From the NCBI RefSeq assembly GCF_041296385.1, contig NW_027183588.1, positions 62,001 through 126,000 of the forward strand: DNA of 64,000 bases, written 5' to 3'. This document shows, in pieces, positions 11,901 to 24,754 of this stretch. Positions within the stretch are counted from its first letter, which is position 1, and every line of letters starts with the position of its first letter. The position numbers were made by a program, and so were the translations under genes. The stretch comes from Aphelocoma coerulescens (taxonomy: Eukaryota; Chordata; Aves; Passeriformes; Corvidae). The notes beneath the pieces were generated by a model. It saw only the letters and a list, made by a program, of their open reading frames with translations, was not told the origin of the DNA and ran no database searches.

Positions 11901-13294
11901 GCGGCCTTTGCCTCCGACACTTGGGGGAGCGCCTAGCTGCAGCGCCTTCCAGCCAGGGCCAGTCCGCTTTCCCCGGCACAACCTGCAAAGCACCCGTCGG
12001 ATGGCGGTGCTGTCTGCCCGGTCCTTCTCGGCTCCAGTTTACCCCGCTGCCCACCGCACTCTCGCAAGAGGCAAAGAGCTTCGGCAGGCATCTCGCACTG
12101 GAGAGAGGTGCCAGGACAAAACCACCTTCTTCATCAAGGCTTCCTCGTGGCCCAGATTGTGGTGCTGCGTTCAAAGTCTTGCACACGGAAAGACTCATCC
12201 AGCAAGTGCTTCTCCCCCGGCACGTTTCGCTGAGCGAGGGCAACGTGGGGAACCGGGGACGCTGCAAAACTGAGAAAGCACCCTTGTGCCTGGAGCCGAG
12301 GGAAAGCCGAGCACAGCACCCGTGTGTATGCGGGCAGTGCACACGCCGAAAAGCGGCCGAGTAGGATGCCGTGGCTGGGCTTCTCTTCTGTCCAGACAAC
12401 GGCAGGCGGAGAAAGAAACCGGGGAGCACCGGGCTTGTGTGTGCAGTGCACCGAATTGCAGACGTCTGGTAAACGCTCGTTCACGAGCCCAGTGGGCCGA
12501 GTGTGTTCTCGCTGCTGCAAAAAGGATCGTGCTCAATCCACAGCGTGGACACAAGCACTTTCCTAGTCATTCAGCCTTTCAGAGTCCCAGCAGCTAGAGC
12601 TCGGCCAGGAGCACAGGTCAAAGCAGAAAGCTCTCCGAAAGTGCCCCTTCTCCGAGCAGCCTTCCAAAAGCGCACATCACACTGTGGCCCCTGTGCCTTT
12701 CTTCTAAGCCCGACGTCCTGCCTTGTTTTTCAGCCTCGCAGCTACCGCTGTCAACCTCCAGCAGCTGCTCTCCTGGAGAACGGCTCTAGAAGCAAAAGCC
12801 AGTGCTGGCTTGCACCTTCGCCTTCTGCACGTAAGCAACAGCAATCTCAGCGGTGCACTTCTGTACTTCCCTGCTCCGCTGCACCCTACCATCGTGTTCT
12901 CCGAAACTCGGAGACGGAAGGGAAGTGCATTTGCCTCCACAGAGCTCTGCAAGAGGACTAGGCAGCAGCAGCAGCACAAGTACCTGTGGCGCGTCGTCCT
13001 CCTTCCTGAGGCTGTAAGGTGAATTCTGCAGGCAGGAGAGTGGCAGCCACGCTCGTCTCGCAAGCCCGGACGACGCGCACCCGAGCCCGGTGCTCCGCGG
13101 CTTCGTTCCTCGCCTTTTCGAGCACGCCGTACCTTCGTTCTCCCGGAGGCGGACCGGTCGTCTGCCTCTCGCCCGGAACTCTGTGCCGGCAGCGAAGCGC
13201 TCCAGCGCGCTGCTTCTGCCCGAACGCGGCCGGGCCGTGCCCCTTTCCTCCTGAGCAATACGTACCACTGCATTCTGCCTCTCTGGTGCTCTGA
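8918..13294 (+). repeat. Copies 7-9; copies 7 and 9 carry c=C
   Basis: Copies 7 and 9 have C at 10065 and 12983 (agtacctg instead of agtaactg); copy 8 between them has A. The change removes an in-frame TAA from one plus-strand frame, which then runs 13 codons further to a TGA at 10102-10104 in copy 7. The alternation c, base, c suggests a local two-monomer (2,918-bp) duplication. Confidence 0.9.
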
Positions 13295-16200
13295 ATGGAA
13301 AGGGAAAGCTTCTGGGCTACGTCTCGCACAGAGAGCCGTGCCGGGGACGGCAAGCTCACGCGGCCTTTGCCTCCGACACTTGGGGGAGCGCCTAGCTGCA
13401 GCGCCTTCCAGCCAGGGCCAGTCCGCTTTCCCCGGCACAACCTGCAAAGCACCCGTCGGATGGCGGTGCTGTCTGCCCGGTCCTTCTCGGCTCCAGTTTA
13501 CCCCGCTGCCCACCGCACTCTCGCAAGAGGCAAAGAGCTTCGGCAGGCATCTCGCACTGGAGAGAGGTGCCAGGACAAAACCACCTTCTTCATCAAGGCT
13601 TCCTCGTGGCCCAGATTGTGGTGCTGCGTTCAAAGTCTTGCACACGGAAAGACTCATCCAGCAAGTGCTTCTCCCCCGGCACGTTTCGCTGAGCGAGGGC
13701 AACGTGGGGAACCGGGGACGCTGCAAAACTGAGAAAGCACCCTTGTGCCTGGAGCCGAGGGAAAGCCGAGCACAGCACCCGTGTGTATGCGGGCAGTGCA
13801 CACGCCGAAAAGCGGCCGAGTAGGATGCCGTGGCTGGGCTTCTCTTCTGTCCAGACAACGGCAGGCGGAGAAAGAAACCGGGGAGCACCGGGCTTGTGTG
13901 TGCAGTGCACCGAATTGCAGACGTCTGGTAAACGCTCGTTCACGAGCCCAGTGGGCCGAGTGTGTTCTCGCTGCTGCAAAAAGGATCGTGCTCAATCCAC
14001 AGCGTGGACACAAGCACTTTCCTAGTCATTCAGCCTTTCAGAGTCCCAGCAGCTAGAGCTCGGCCAGGAGCACAGGTCAAAGCAGAAAGCTCTCCGAAAG
14101 TGCCCCTTCTCCGAGCAGCCTTCCAAAAGCGCACATCACACTGTGGCCCCTGTGCCTTTCTTCTAAGCCCGACGTCCTGCCTTGTTTTTCAGCCTCGCAG
14201 CTACCGCTGTCAACCTCCAGCAGCTGCTCTCCTGGAGAACGGCTCTAGAAGCAAAAGCCAGTGCTGGCTTGCACCTTCGCCTTCTGCACGTAAGCAACAG
14301 CAATCTCAGCGGTGCACTTCTGTACTTCCCTGCTCCGCTGCACCCTACCATCGTGTTCTCCGAAACTCGGAGACGGAAGGGAAGTGCATTTGCCTCCACA
14401 GAGCTCTGCAAGAGGACTAGGCAGCAGCAGCAGCACAAGTAACTGTGGCGCGTCGTCCTCCTTCCTGAGGCTGTAAGGTGAATTCTGCAGGCAGGAGAGT
14501 GGCAGCCACGCTCGTCTCGCAAGCCCGGACGACGCGCACCCGAGCCCGGTGCTCCGCGGCTTCGTTCCTCGCCTTTTCGAGCACGCCGTACCTTCGTTCT
14601 CCCGGAGGCGGACCGGTCGTCTGCCTCTCGCCCGGAACTCTGTGCCGGCAGCGAAGCGCTCCAGCGCGCTGCTTCTGCCCGAACGCGGCCGGGCCGTGCC
14701 CCTTTCCTCCTGAGCAATACGTACCACTGCATTCTGCCTCTCTGGTGCTCTGAATGGAAAGGGAAAGCTTCTGGGCTACGTCTCGCACAGAGAGCCGTGC
14801 CGGGGACGGCAAGCTCACGCGGCCTTTGCCTCCGACACTTGGGGGAGCGCCTAGCTGCAGCGCCTTCCAGCCAGGGCCAGTCCGCTTTCCCCGGCACAAC
14901 CTGCAAAGCACCCGTCGGATGGCGGTGCTGTCTGCCCGGTCCTTCTCGGCTCCAGTTTACCCCGCTGCCCACCGCACTCTCGCAAGAGGCAAAGAGCTTC
15001 GGCAGGCATCTCGCACTGGAGAGAGGTGCCAGGACAAAACCACCTTCTTCATCAAGGCTTCCTCGTGGCCCAGATTGTGGTGCTGCGTTCAAAGTCTTGC
15101 ACACGGAAAGACTCATCCAGCAAGTGCTTCTCCCCCGGCACGTTTCGCTGAGCGAGGGCAACGTGGGGAACCGGGGACGCTGCAAAACTGAGAAAGCACC
15201 CTTGTGCCTGGAGCCGAGGGAAAGCCGAGCACAGCACCCGTGTGTATGCGGGCAGTGCACACGCCGAAAAGCGGCCGAGTAGGATGCCGTGGCTGGGCTT
15301 CTCTTCTGTCCAGACAACGGCAGGCGGAGAAAGAAACCGGGGAGCACCGGGCTTGTGTGTGCAGTGCACCGAATTGCAGACGTCTGGTAAACGCTCGTTC
15401 ACGAGCCCAGTGGGCCGAGTGTGTTCTCGCTGCTGCAAAAAGGATCGTGCTCAATCCACAGCGTGGACACAAGCACTTTCCTAGTCATTCAGCCTTTCAG
15501 AGTCCCAGCAGCTAGAGCTCGGCCAGGAGCACAGGTCAAAGCAGAAAGCTCTCCGAAAGTGCCCCTTCTCCGAGCAGCCTTCCAAAAGCGCACATCACAC
15601 TGTGGCCCCTGTGCCTTTCTTCTAAGCCCGACGTCCTGCCTTGTTTTTCAGCCTCGCAGCTACCGCTGTCAACCTCCAGCAGCTGCTCTCCTGGAGAACG
15701 GCTCTAGAAGCAAAAGCCAGTGCTGGCTTGCACCTTCGCCTTCTGCACGTAAGCAACAGCAATCTCAGCGGTGCACTTCTGTACTTCCCTGCTCCGCTGC
15801 ACCCTACCATCGTGTTCTCCGAAACTCGGAGACGGAAGGGAAGTGCATTTGCCTCCACAGAGCTCTGCAAGAGGACTAGGCAGCAGCAGCAGCACAAGTA
15901 ACTGTGGCGCGTCGTCCTCCTTCCTGAGGCTGTAAGGTGAATTCTGCAGGCAGGAGAGTGGCAGCCACGCTCGTCTCGCAAGCCCGGACGACGCGCACCC
16001 GAGCCCGGTGCTCCGCGGCTTCGTTCCTCGCCTTTTCGAGCACGCCGTACCTTCGTTCTCCCGGAGGCGGACCGGTCGTCTGCCTCTCGCCCGGAACTCT
16101 GTGCCGGCAGCGAAGCGCTCCAGCGCGCTGCTTCTGCCCGAACGCGGCCGGGCCGTGCCCCTTTCCTCCTGAGCAATACGTACCACTGCATTCTGCCTCT

Positions 16201-17671
16201 CTGGTGCTCTGAATGGAAAGGGAAAGCTTCTGGGCTACGTCTCGCACAGAGAGCCGTGCCGGGGACGGCAAGCTCACGCGGCCTTTGCCTCCGACACTTG
16301 GGGGAGCGCCTAGCTGCAGCGCCTTCCAGCCAGGGCCAGTCCGCTTTCCCCGGCACAACCTGCAAAGCACCCGTCGGATGGCGGTGCTGTCTGCCCGGTC
16401 CTTCTCGGCTCCAGTTTACCCCGCTGCCCACCGCACTCTCGCAAGAGGCAAAGAGCTTCGGCAGGCATCTCGCACTGGAGAGAGGTGCCAGGACAAAACC
16501 ACCTTCTTCATCAAGGCTTCCTCGTGGCCCAGATTGTGGTGCTGCGTTCAAAGTCTTGCACACGGAAAGACTCATCCAGCAAGTGCTTCTCCCCCGGCAC
16601 GTTTCGCTGAGCGAGGGCAACGTGGGGAACCGGGGACGCTGCAAAACTGAGAAAGCACCCTTGTGCCTGGAGCCGAGGGAAAGCCGAGCACAGCACCCGT
16701 GTGTATGCGGGCAGTGCACACGCCGAAAAGCGGCCGAGTAGGATGCCGTGGCTGGGCTTCTCTTCTGTCCAGACAACGGCAGGCGGAGAAAGAAACCGGG
16801 GAGCACCGGGCTTGTGTGTGCAGTGCACCGAATTGCAGACGTCTGGTAAACGCTCGTTCACGAGCCCAGTGGGCCGAGTGTGTTCTCGCTGCTGCAAAAA
16901 GGATCGTGCTCAATCCACAGCGTGGACACAAGCACTTTCCTAGTCATTCAGCCTTTCAGAGTCCCAGCAGCTAGAGCTCGGCCAGGAGCACAGGTCAAAG
17001 CAGAAAGCTCTCCGAAAGTGCCCCTTCTCCGAGCAGCCTTCCAAAAGCGCACATCACACTGTGGCCCCTGTGCCTTTCTTCTAAGCCCGACGTCCTGCCT
17101 TGTTTTTCAGCCTCGCAGCTACCGCTGTCAACCTCCAGCAGCTGCTCTCCTGGAGAACGGCTCTAGAAGCAAAAGCCAGTGCTGGCTTGCACCTTCGCCT
17201 TCTGCACGTAAGCAACAGCAATCTCAGCGGTGCACTTCTGTACTTCCCTGCTCCGCTGCACCCTACCATCGTGTTCTCCGAAACTCGGAGACGGAAGGGA
17301 AGTGCATTTGCCTCCACAGAGCTCTGCAAGAGGACTAGGCAGCAGCAGCAGCACAAGTAACTGTGGCGCGTCGTCCTCCTTCCTGAGGCTGTAAGGTGAA
17401 TTCTGCAGGCAGGAGAGTGGCAGCCACGCTCGTCTCGCAAGCCCGGACGACGCGCACCCGAGCCCGGTGCTCCGCGGCTTCGTTCCTCGCCTTTTCGAGC
17501 ACGCCGTACCTTCGTTCTCCCGGAGGCGGACCGGTCGTCTGCCTCTCGCCCGGAACTCTGTGCCGGCAGCGAAGCGCTCCAGCGCGCTGCTTCTGCCCGA
17601 ACGCGGCCGGGCCGTGCCCCTTTCCTCCTGAGCAATACGTACCACTGCATTCTGCCTCTCTGGTGCTCTGA
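13295..17671 (+). repeat. Copies 10-12, base haplotype
   Basis: Three monomers of the base type, 1,459 bp each, with no distinguishing substitutions or indels. Confidence 0.92.
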
Positions 17672-20589
17672 ATGGAAAGGGAAAGCTTCTGGGCTACGTC
17701 TCGCACAGAGAGCCGTGCCGGGGACGGCAAGCTCACGCGGCCTTTGCCTCCGACACTTGGGGGAGCGCCTAGCTGCAGCGCCTTCCAGCCAGGGCCAGTC
17801 CGCTTTCCCCGGCACAACCTGCAAAGCACCTGTCGGATGGCGGTGCTGTCTGCCCGGTCCTTCTCGGCTCCAGTTTACCCCGCTGCCCACCGCACTCTCG
17901 CAAGAGGCAAAGAGCTTCGGCAGGCATCTCGCACTGGAGAGAGGTGCCAGGACAAAACCACCTTCTTCATCAAGGCTTCCTCGTGGCCCAGATTGTGGTG
18001 CTGCGTTCAAAGTCTTGCACACGGAAAGACTCATCCAGCAAGTGCTTCTCCCCCGGCACGTTTCGCTGAGCGAGGGCAACGTGGGGAACCGGGGACGCTG
18101 CAAAACTGAGAAAGCACCCTTGTGCCTGGAGCCGAGGGAAAGCCGAGCACAGCACCCGTGTGTATGCGGGCAGTGCACACGCCGAAAAGCGGCCGAGTAG
18201 GATGCCGTGGCTGGGCTTCTCTTCTGTCCAGACAACGGCAGGCGGAGAAAGAAACCGGGGAGCACCGGGCTTGTGTGTGCAGTGCACCGAATTGCAGACG
18301 TCTGGTAAACGCTCGTTCACGAGCCCAGTGGGCCGAGTGTGTTCTCGCTGCTGCAAAAAGGATCGTGCTCAATCCACAGCGTGGACACAAGCACTTTCCT
18401 AGTCATTCAGCCTTTCAGAGTCCCAGCAGCTAGAGCTCGGCCAGGAGCACAGGTCAAAGCAGAAAGCTCTCCGAAAGTGCCCCTTCTCCGAGCAGCCTTC
18501 CAAAAGCGCACATCACACTGTGGCCCCTGTGCCTTTCTTCTAAGCCCGACGTCCTGCCTTGTTTTTCAGCCTCGCAGCTACCGCTGTCAACCTCCAGCAG
18601 CTGCTCTCCTGGAGAACGGCTCTAGAAGCAAAAGCCAGTGCTGGCTTGCACCTTCGCCTTCTGCACGTAAGCAACAGCAATCTCAGCGGTGCACTTCTGT
18701 ACTTCCCTGCTCCGCTGCACCCTACCATCGTGTTCTCCGAAACTCGGAGACGGAAGGGAAGTGCATTTGCCTCCACAGAGCTCTGCAAGAGGACTAGGCA
18801 GCAGCAGCAGCACAAGTAACTGTGGCGCGTCGTCCTCCTTCCTGAGGCTGTAAGGTGAATTCTGCAGGCAGGAGAGTGGCAGCCACGCTCGTCTCGCAAG
18901 CCCGGACGACGCGCACCCGAGCCCGGTGCTCCGCGGCTTCGTTCCTCGCCTTTTCGAGCACGCCGTACCTTCGTTCTCCCGGAGGCGGACCGGTCGTCTG
19001 CCTCTCGCCCGGAACTCTGTGCCGGCAGCGAAGCGCTCCAGCGCGCTGCTTCTGCCCGAACGCGGCCGGGCCGTGCCCCTTTCCTCCTGAGCAATACGTA
19101 CCACTGCATTCTGCCTCTCTGGTGCTCTGAATGGAAAGGGAAAGCTTCTGGGCTACGTCTCGCACAGAGAGCCGTGCCGGGGACGGCAAGCTCACGCGGC
19201 CTTTGCCTCCGACACTTGGGGGAGCGCCTAGCTGCAGCGCCTTCCAGCCAGGGCCAGTCCGCTTTCCCCGGCACAACCTGCAAAGCACCTGTCGGATGGC
19301 GGTGCTGTCTGCCCGGTCCTTCTCGGCTCCAGTTTACCCCGCTGCCCACCGCACTCTCGCAAGAGGCAAAGAGCTTCGGCAGGCATCTCGCACTGGAGAG
19401 AGGTGCCAGGACAAAACCACCTTCTTCATCAAGGCTTCCTCGTGGCCCAGATTGTGGTGCTGCGTTCAAAGTCTTGCACACGGAAAGACTCATCCAGCAA
19501 GTGCTTCTCCCCCGGCACGTTTCGCTGAGCGAGGGCAACGTGGGGAACCGGGGACGCTGCAAAACTGAGAAAGCACCCTTGTGCCTGGAGCCGAGGGAAA
19601 GCCGAGCACAGCACCCGTGTGTATGCGGGCAGTGCACACGCCGAAAAGCGGCCGAGTAGGATGCCGTGGCTGGGCTTCTCTTCTGTCCAGACAACGGCAG
19701 GCGGAGAAAGAAACCGGGGAGCACCGGGCTTGTGTGTGCAGTGCACCGAATTGCAGACGTCTGGTAAACGCTCGTTCACGAGCCCAGTGGGCCGAGTGTG
19801 TTCTCGCTGCTGCAAAAAGGATCGTGCTCAATCCACAGCGTGGACACAAGCACTTTCCTAGTCATTCAGCCTTTCAGAGTCCCAGCAGCTAGAGCTCGGC
19901 CAGGAGCACAGGTCAAAGCAGAAAGCTCTCCGAAAGTGCCCCTTCTCCGAGCAGCCTTCCAAAAGCGCACATCACACTGTGGCCCCTGTGCCTTTCTTCT
20001 AAGCCCGACGTCCTGCCTTGTTTTTCAGCCTCGCAGCTACCGCTGTCAACCTCCAGCAGCTGCTCTCCTGGAGAACGGCTCTAGAAGCAAAAGCCAGTGC
20101 TGGCTTGCACCTTCGCCTTCTGCACGTAAGCAACAGCAATCTCAGCGGTGCACTTCTGTACTTCCCTGCTCCGCTGCACCCTACCATCGTGTTCTCCGAA
20201 ACTCGGAGACGGAAGGGAAGTGCATTTGCCTCCACAGAGCTCTGCAAGAGGACTAGGCAGCAGCAGCAGCACAAGTAACTGTGGCGCGTCGTCCTCCTTC
20301 CTGAGGCTGTAAGGTGAATTCTGCAGGCAGGAGAGTGGCAGCCACGCTCGTCTCGCAAGCCCGGACGACGCGCACCCGAGCCCGGTGCTCCGCGGCTTCG
20401 TTCCTCGCCTTTTCGAGCACGCCGTACCTTCGTTCTCCCGGAGGCGGACCGGTCGTCTGCCTCTCGCCCGGAACTCTGTGCCGGCAGCGAAGCGCTCCAG
20501 CGCGCTGCTTCTGCCCGAACGCGGCCGGGCCGTGCCCCTTTCCTCCTGAGCAATACGTACCACTGCATTCTGCCTCTCTGGTGCTCTGA
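17672..20589 (+). repeat. Copies 13-14, haplotype a=T
   Basis: T is present at site a (17831 and 19290), as in copies 1-2. Together with copy 15 they reproduce the T, T, b order of copies 1-3 at a distance of 17,508 bp. Confidence 0.93.
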
Positions 20590-22048
20590 ATGGAAAGGGA
20601 AAGCTTCTGGGCTACGTCTCGCACAGAGAGCCGTGCCGGGGACGGCAAGCTCACGCGGCCTTTGCCTCCGACACTTGGGGGAGCGCCTAGCTGCAGCGCC
20701 TTCCAGCCAGGGCCAGTCCGCTTTCCCCGGCACAACCTGCAAAGCACCCGTCGGATGGCGGTGCTGTCTGCCCGGTCCTTCTCGGCTCCAGTTTACCCCG
20801 CTGCCCACCGCACTCTCGCAAGAGGCAAAGAGCTTCGGCAGGCATCTCGCACTGGAGAGAGGTGCCAGGACAAAACCACCTTCTTCATCAAGGCTTCCTC
20901 GTGGCCCAGATTGTGGTGCTGCGTTCAAAGTCTTGCACACGGAAAGACTCATCCAGCAAGTGCTTCTCCCCCGGCACGTTTCGCTGAGCGAGGGCAACGT
21001 GGGGAACCGGGGACGCTGCAAAACTGAGAAAGCACCCTTGTGCCTGGAGCCGAGGGAAAGCCGAGCACAGCACCCGTGTGTATGCGGGCAGTGCACACGC
21101 CGAAAAGCGGCCGAGTAGGATGCCGTGGCTGGGCTTCTCTTCTGTCCAGACAACGGCAGGCGGAGAAAGAAACCGGGGAGCACCGGGCTTGTGTGTGCAG
21201 TGCACCGAATTGCAGACGTCTGGTAAACGCTCGTTCACGAGCCCAGTGGGCCGAGTGTGTTCTCGCTGCTGCAAAAAGGATCGTGCTCAATCCACAGCGT
21301 GGACACAAGCACTTTCCTAGTCATTCAGCCTTTCAGAGTCCCAGCAGCTAGAGCTCAGCCAGGAGCACAGGTCAAAGCAGAAAGCTCTCCGAAAGTGCCC
21401 CTTCTCCGAGCAGCCTTCCAAAAGCGCACATCACACTGTGGCCCCTGTGCCTTTCTTCTAAGCCCGACGTCCTGCCTTGTTTTTCAGCCTCGCAGCTACC
21501 GCTGTCAACCTCCAGCAGCTGCTCTCCTGGAGAACGGCTCTAGAAGCAAAAGCCAGTGCTGGCTTGCACCTTCGCCTTCTGCACGTAAGCAACAGCAATC
21601 TCAGCGGTGCACTTCTGTACTTCCCTGCTCCGCTGCACCCTACCATCGTGTTCTCCGAAACTCGGAGACGGAAGGGAAGTGCATTTGCCTCCACAGAGCT
21701 CTGCAAGAGGACTAGGCAGCAGCAGCAGCACAAGTAACTGTGGCGCGTCGTCCTCCTTCCTGAGGCTGTAAGGTGAATTCTGCAGGCAGGAGAGTGGCAG
21801 CCACGCTCGTCTCGCAAGCCCGGACGACGCGCACCCGAGCCCGGTCTCCGCGGCTTCGTTCCTCGCCTTTTCGAGCACGCCGTACCTTCGTTCTCCGCGG
21901 AGGCGGACCGGTCGTCTGCCTCTCGCCCGGAACTCTGTGCCGGCAGCGAAGCGCTCCAGCGCGCTGCTTCTGCCCGAACGCGGCCGGGCCGTGCCCCTTT
22001 CCTCCTGAGCAATACGTACCACTGCATTCTGCCTCTCTGGTGCTCTGA
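20590..22048 (+). repeat. Copy 15, haplotype b=A with compensating 1-bp indels
   Basis: This copy shares the rare A at site b (21357) with copy 3. Near its end a G is missing between 21845 and 21846 and an extra G sits at 21897, so the total length stays 1,459 bp. The 51 bases between the two changes are shifted by one relative to other copies. Confidence 0.92.
21840..21900. other. Paired -1/+1 indels in copy 15
   Basis: Other copies read cggtgctccgcgg and ttctcccggagg here. Copy 15 reads cggtctccgcgg and ttctccgcggagg. After the changes both sites contain the same 9-mer tctccgcgg. This may be a local copying event or a consensus error. Confidence 0.85.
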
Positions 22049-23507
22049 ATGGAAAGGGAAAGCTTCTGGGCTACGTCTCGCACAGAGAGCCGTGCCGGGG
22101 ACGGCAAGCTCACGCGGCCTTTGCCTCCGACACTTGGGGGAGCGCCTAGCTGCAGCGCCTTCCAGCCAGGGCCAGTCCGCTTTCCCCGGCACAACCTGCA
22201 AAGCACCCGTCGGATGGCGGTGCTGTCTGCCCGGTCCTTCTCGGCTCCAGTTTACCCCGCTGCCCACCGCACTCTCGCAAGAGGCAAAGAGCTTCGGCAG
22301 GCATCTCGCACTGGAGAGAGGTGCCAGGACAAAACCACCTTCTTCATCAAGGCTTCCTCGTGGCCCAGATTGTGGTGCTGCGTTCAAAGTCTTGCACACG
22401 GAAAGACTCATCCAGCAAGTGCTTCTCCCCCGGCACGTTTCGCTGAGCGAGGGCAACGTGGGGAACCGGGGACGCTGCAAAACTGAGAAAGCACCCTTGT
22501 GCCTGGAGCCGAGGGAAAGCCGAGCACAGCACCCGTGTGTATGCGGGCAGTGCACACGCCGAAAAGCGGCCGAGTAGGATGCCGTGGCTGGGCTTCTCTT
22601 CTGTCCAGACAACGGCAGGCGGAGAAAGAAACCGGGGAGCACCGGGCTTGTGTGTGCAGTGCACCGAATTGCAGACGTCTGGTAAACGCTCGTTCACGAG
22701 CCCAGTGGGCCGAGTGTGTTCTCGCTGCTGCAAAAAGGATCGTGCTCAATCCACAGCGTGGACACAAGCACTTTCCTAGTCATTCAGCCTTTCAGAGTCC
22801 CAGCAGCTAGAGCTCGGCCAGGAGCACAGGTCAAAGCAGAAAGCTCTCCGAAAGTGCCCCTTCTCCGAGCAGCCTTCCAAAAGCGCACATCACACTGTGG
22901 CCCCTGTGCCTTTCTTCTAAGCCCGACGTCCTGCCTTGTTTTTCAGCCTCGCAGCTACCGCTGTCAACCTCCAGCAGCTGCTCTCCTGGAGAACGGCTCT
23001 AGAAGCAAAAGCCAGTGCTGGCTTGCACCTTCGCCTTCTGCACGTAAGCAACAGCAATCTCAGCGGTGCACTTCTGTACTTCCCTGCTCCGCTGCACCCT
23101 ACCATCGTGTTCTCCGAAACTCGGAGACGGAAGGGAAGTGCATTTGCCTCCACAGAGCTCTGCAAGAGGACTAGGCAGCAGCAGCAGCACAAGTAACTGT
23201 GGCGCGTCGTCCTCCTTCCTGAGGCTGTAAGGTGAATTCTGCAGGCAGGAGAGTGGCAGCCACGCTCGTCTCGCAAGCCCGGACGACGCGCACCCGAGCC
23301 CGGTGCTCCGCGGCTTCGTTCCTCGCCTTTTCGAGCACGCCGTACCTTCGTTCTCCCGGAGGCGGACCGGTCGTCTGCCTCTCGCCCGGAACTCTGTGCC
23401 GGCAGCGAAGCGCTCCAGCGCGCTGCTTCTGCCCGAACGCGGCCGGGCCGTGCCCCTTTCCTCCTGAGCAATACGTACCACTGCATTCTGCCTCTCTGGT
23501 GCTCTGA
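22049..23507 (+). repeat. Copy 16, base haplotype
   Basis: An intact 1,459-bp base-type monomer lying between two monomers with indels. Confidence 0.92.
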
Positions 23508-23969
23508 ATGGAAAGGGAAAGCTTCTGGGCTACGTCTCGCACAGAGAGCCGTGCCGGGGACGGCAAGCTCACGCGGCCTTTGCCTCCGACACTTGGGGGA
23601 GCGCCTAGCTGCAGCGCCTTCCAGCCAGGGCCAGTCCGCTTTCCCCGGCACAACCTGCAAAGCACCCGTCGGATGGCGGTGCTGTCTGCCCGGTCCTTCT
23701 CGGCTCCAGTTTACCCCGCTGCCCACCGCACTCTCGCAAGAGGCAAAGAGCTTCGGCAGGCATCTCGCACTGGAGAGAGGTGCCAGGACAAAACCACCTT
23801 CTTCATCAAGGCTTCCTCGTGGCCCAGATTGTGGTGCTGCGTTCAAAGTCTTGCACACGGAAAGACTCATCCAGCAAGTGCTTCTCCCCCGGCACGTTTC
23901 GCTGAGCGAGGGCAACGTGGGGAACCGGGGACGCTGCAAAACTGAGAAAGCACCCTTGTGCCTGGAGCC

Positions 23970-23981
23970 GAGGGAGGCAGT
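23970..23981. other. 29-bp deletion junction in copy 17
   Basis: Here gaggga joins directly to ggcagtgc; other copies hold 29 more bases between them (for example 632-660 in copy 1). The junction is unambiguous: no microhomology allows the breakpoint to slide. Confidence 0.9.
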
Positions 23982-24368
23982 GCACACGCCGAAAAGCGGC
24001 CGAGTAGGATGCCGTGGCTGGGCTTCTCTTCTGTCCAGACAACGGCAGGCGGAGAAAGAAACCGGGGAGCACCGGGCTTGTGTGTGCAGTGCACCGAATT
24101 GCAGACGTCTGGTAAACGCTCGTTCACGAGCCCAGTGGGCCGAGTGTGTTCTCGCTGCTGCAAAAAGGATCGTGCTCAATCCACAGCGTGGACACAAGCA
24201 CTTTCCTAGTCATTCAGCCTTTCAGAGTCCCAGCAGCTAGAGCTCGGCCAGGAGCACAGGTCAAAGCAGAAAGCTCTCCGAAAGTGCCCCTTCTCCGAGC
24301 AGCCTTCCAAAAGCGCACATCACACTGTGGCCCCTGTGCCTTTCTTCTAAGCCCGACGTCCTGCCTTG

Positions 24369-24374
24369 TTTTTT
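24369..24374 (+). other. Six-T run in place of five, copy 17
   Basis: A one-base homopolymer expansion inside the pyrimidine tract ahead of the CAG of the exon-like segment. All other copies have five T. A single-base homopolymer difference in one copy could be a sequencing artefact. Confidence 0.85.
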
Positions 24375-24751
24375 CAGCCTCGCAGCTACCGCTGTCAACC
24401 TCCAGCAGCTGCTCTCCTGGAGAACGGCTCTAGAAGCAAAAGCCAGTGCTGGCTTGCACCTTCGCCTTCTGCACGTAAGCAACAGCAATCTCAGCGGTGC
24501 ACTTCTGTACTTCCCTGCTCCGCTGCACCCTACCATCGTGTTCTCCGAAACTCGGAGACGGAAGGGAAGTGCATTTGCCTCCACAGAGCTCTGCAAGAGG
24601 ACTAGGCAGCAGCAGCAGCACAAGTAACTGTGGCGCGTCGTCCTCCTTCCTGAGGCTGTAAGGTGAATTCTGCAGGCAGGAGAGTGGCAGCCACGCTCGT
24701 CTCGCAAGCCCGGACGACGCGCACCCGAGCCCGGTGCTCCGCGGCTTCGTT

Positions 24752-24754
24752 CCC
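24752..24754 (+). other. Extra C (CCC in place of CC), copy 17
   Basis: Context is gttccctcgcc here against gttcctcgcc in other copies. This is a one-base homopolymer insertion, found only in this copy. Confidence 0.85.
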
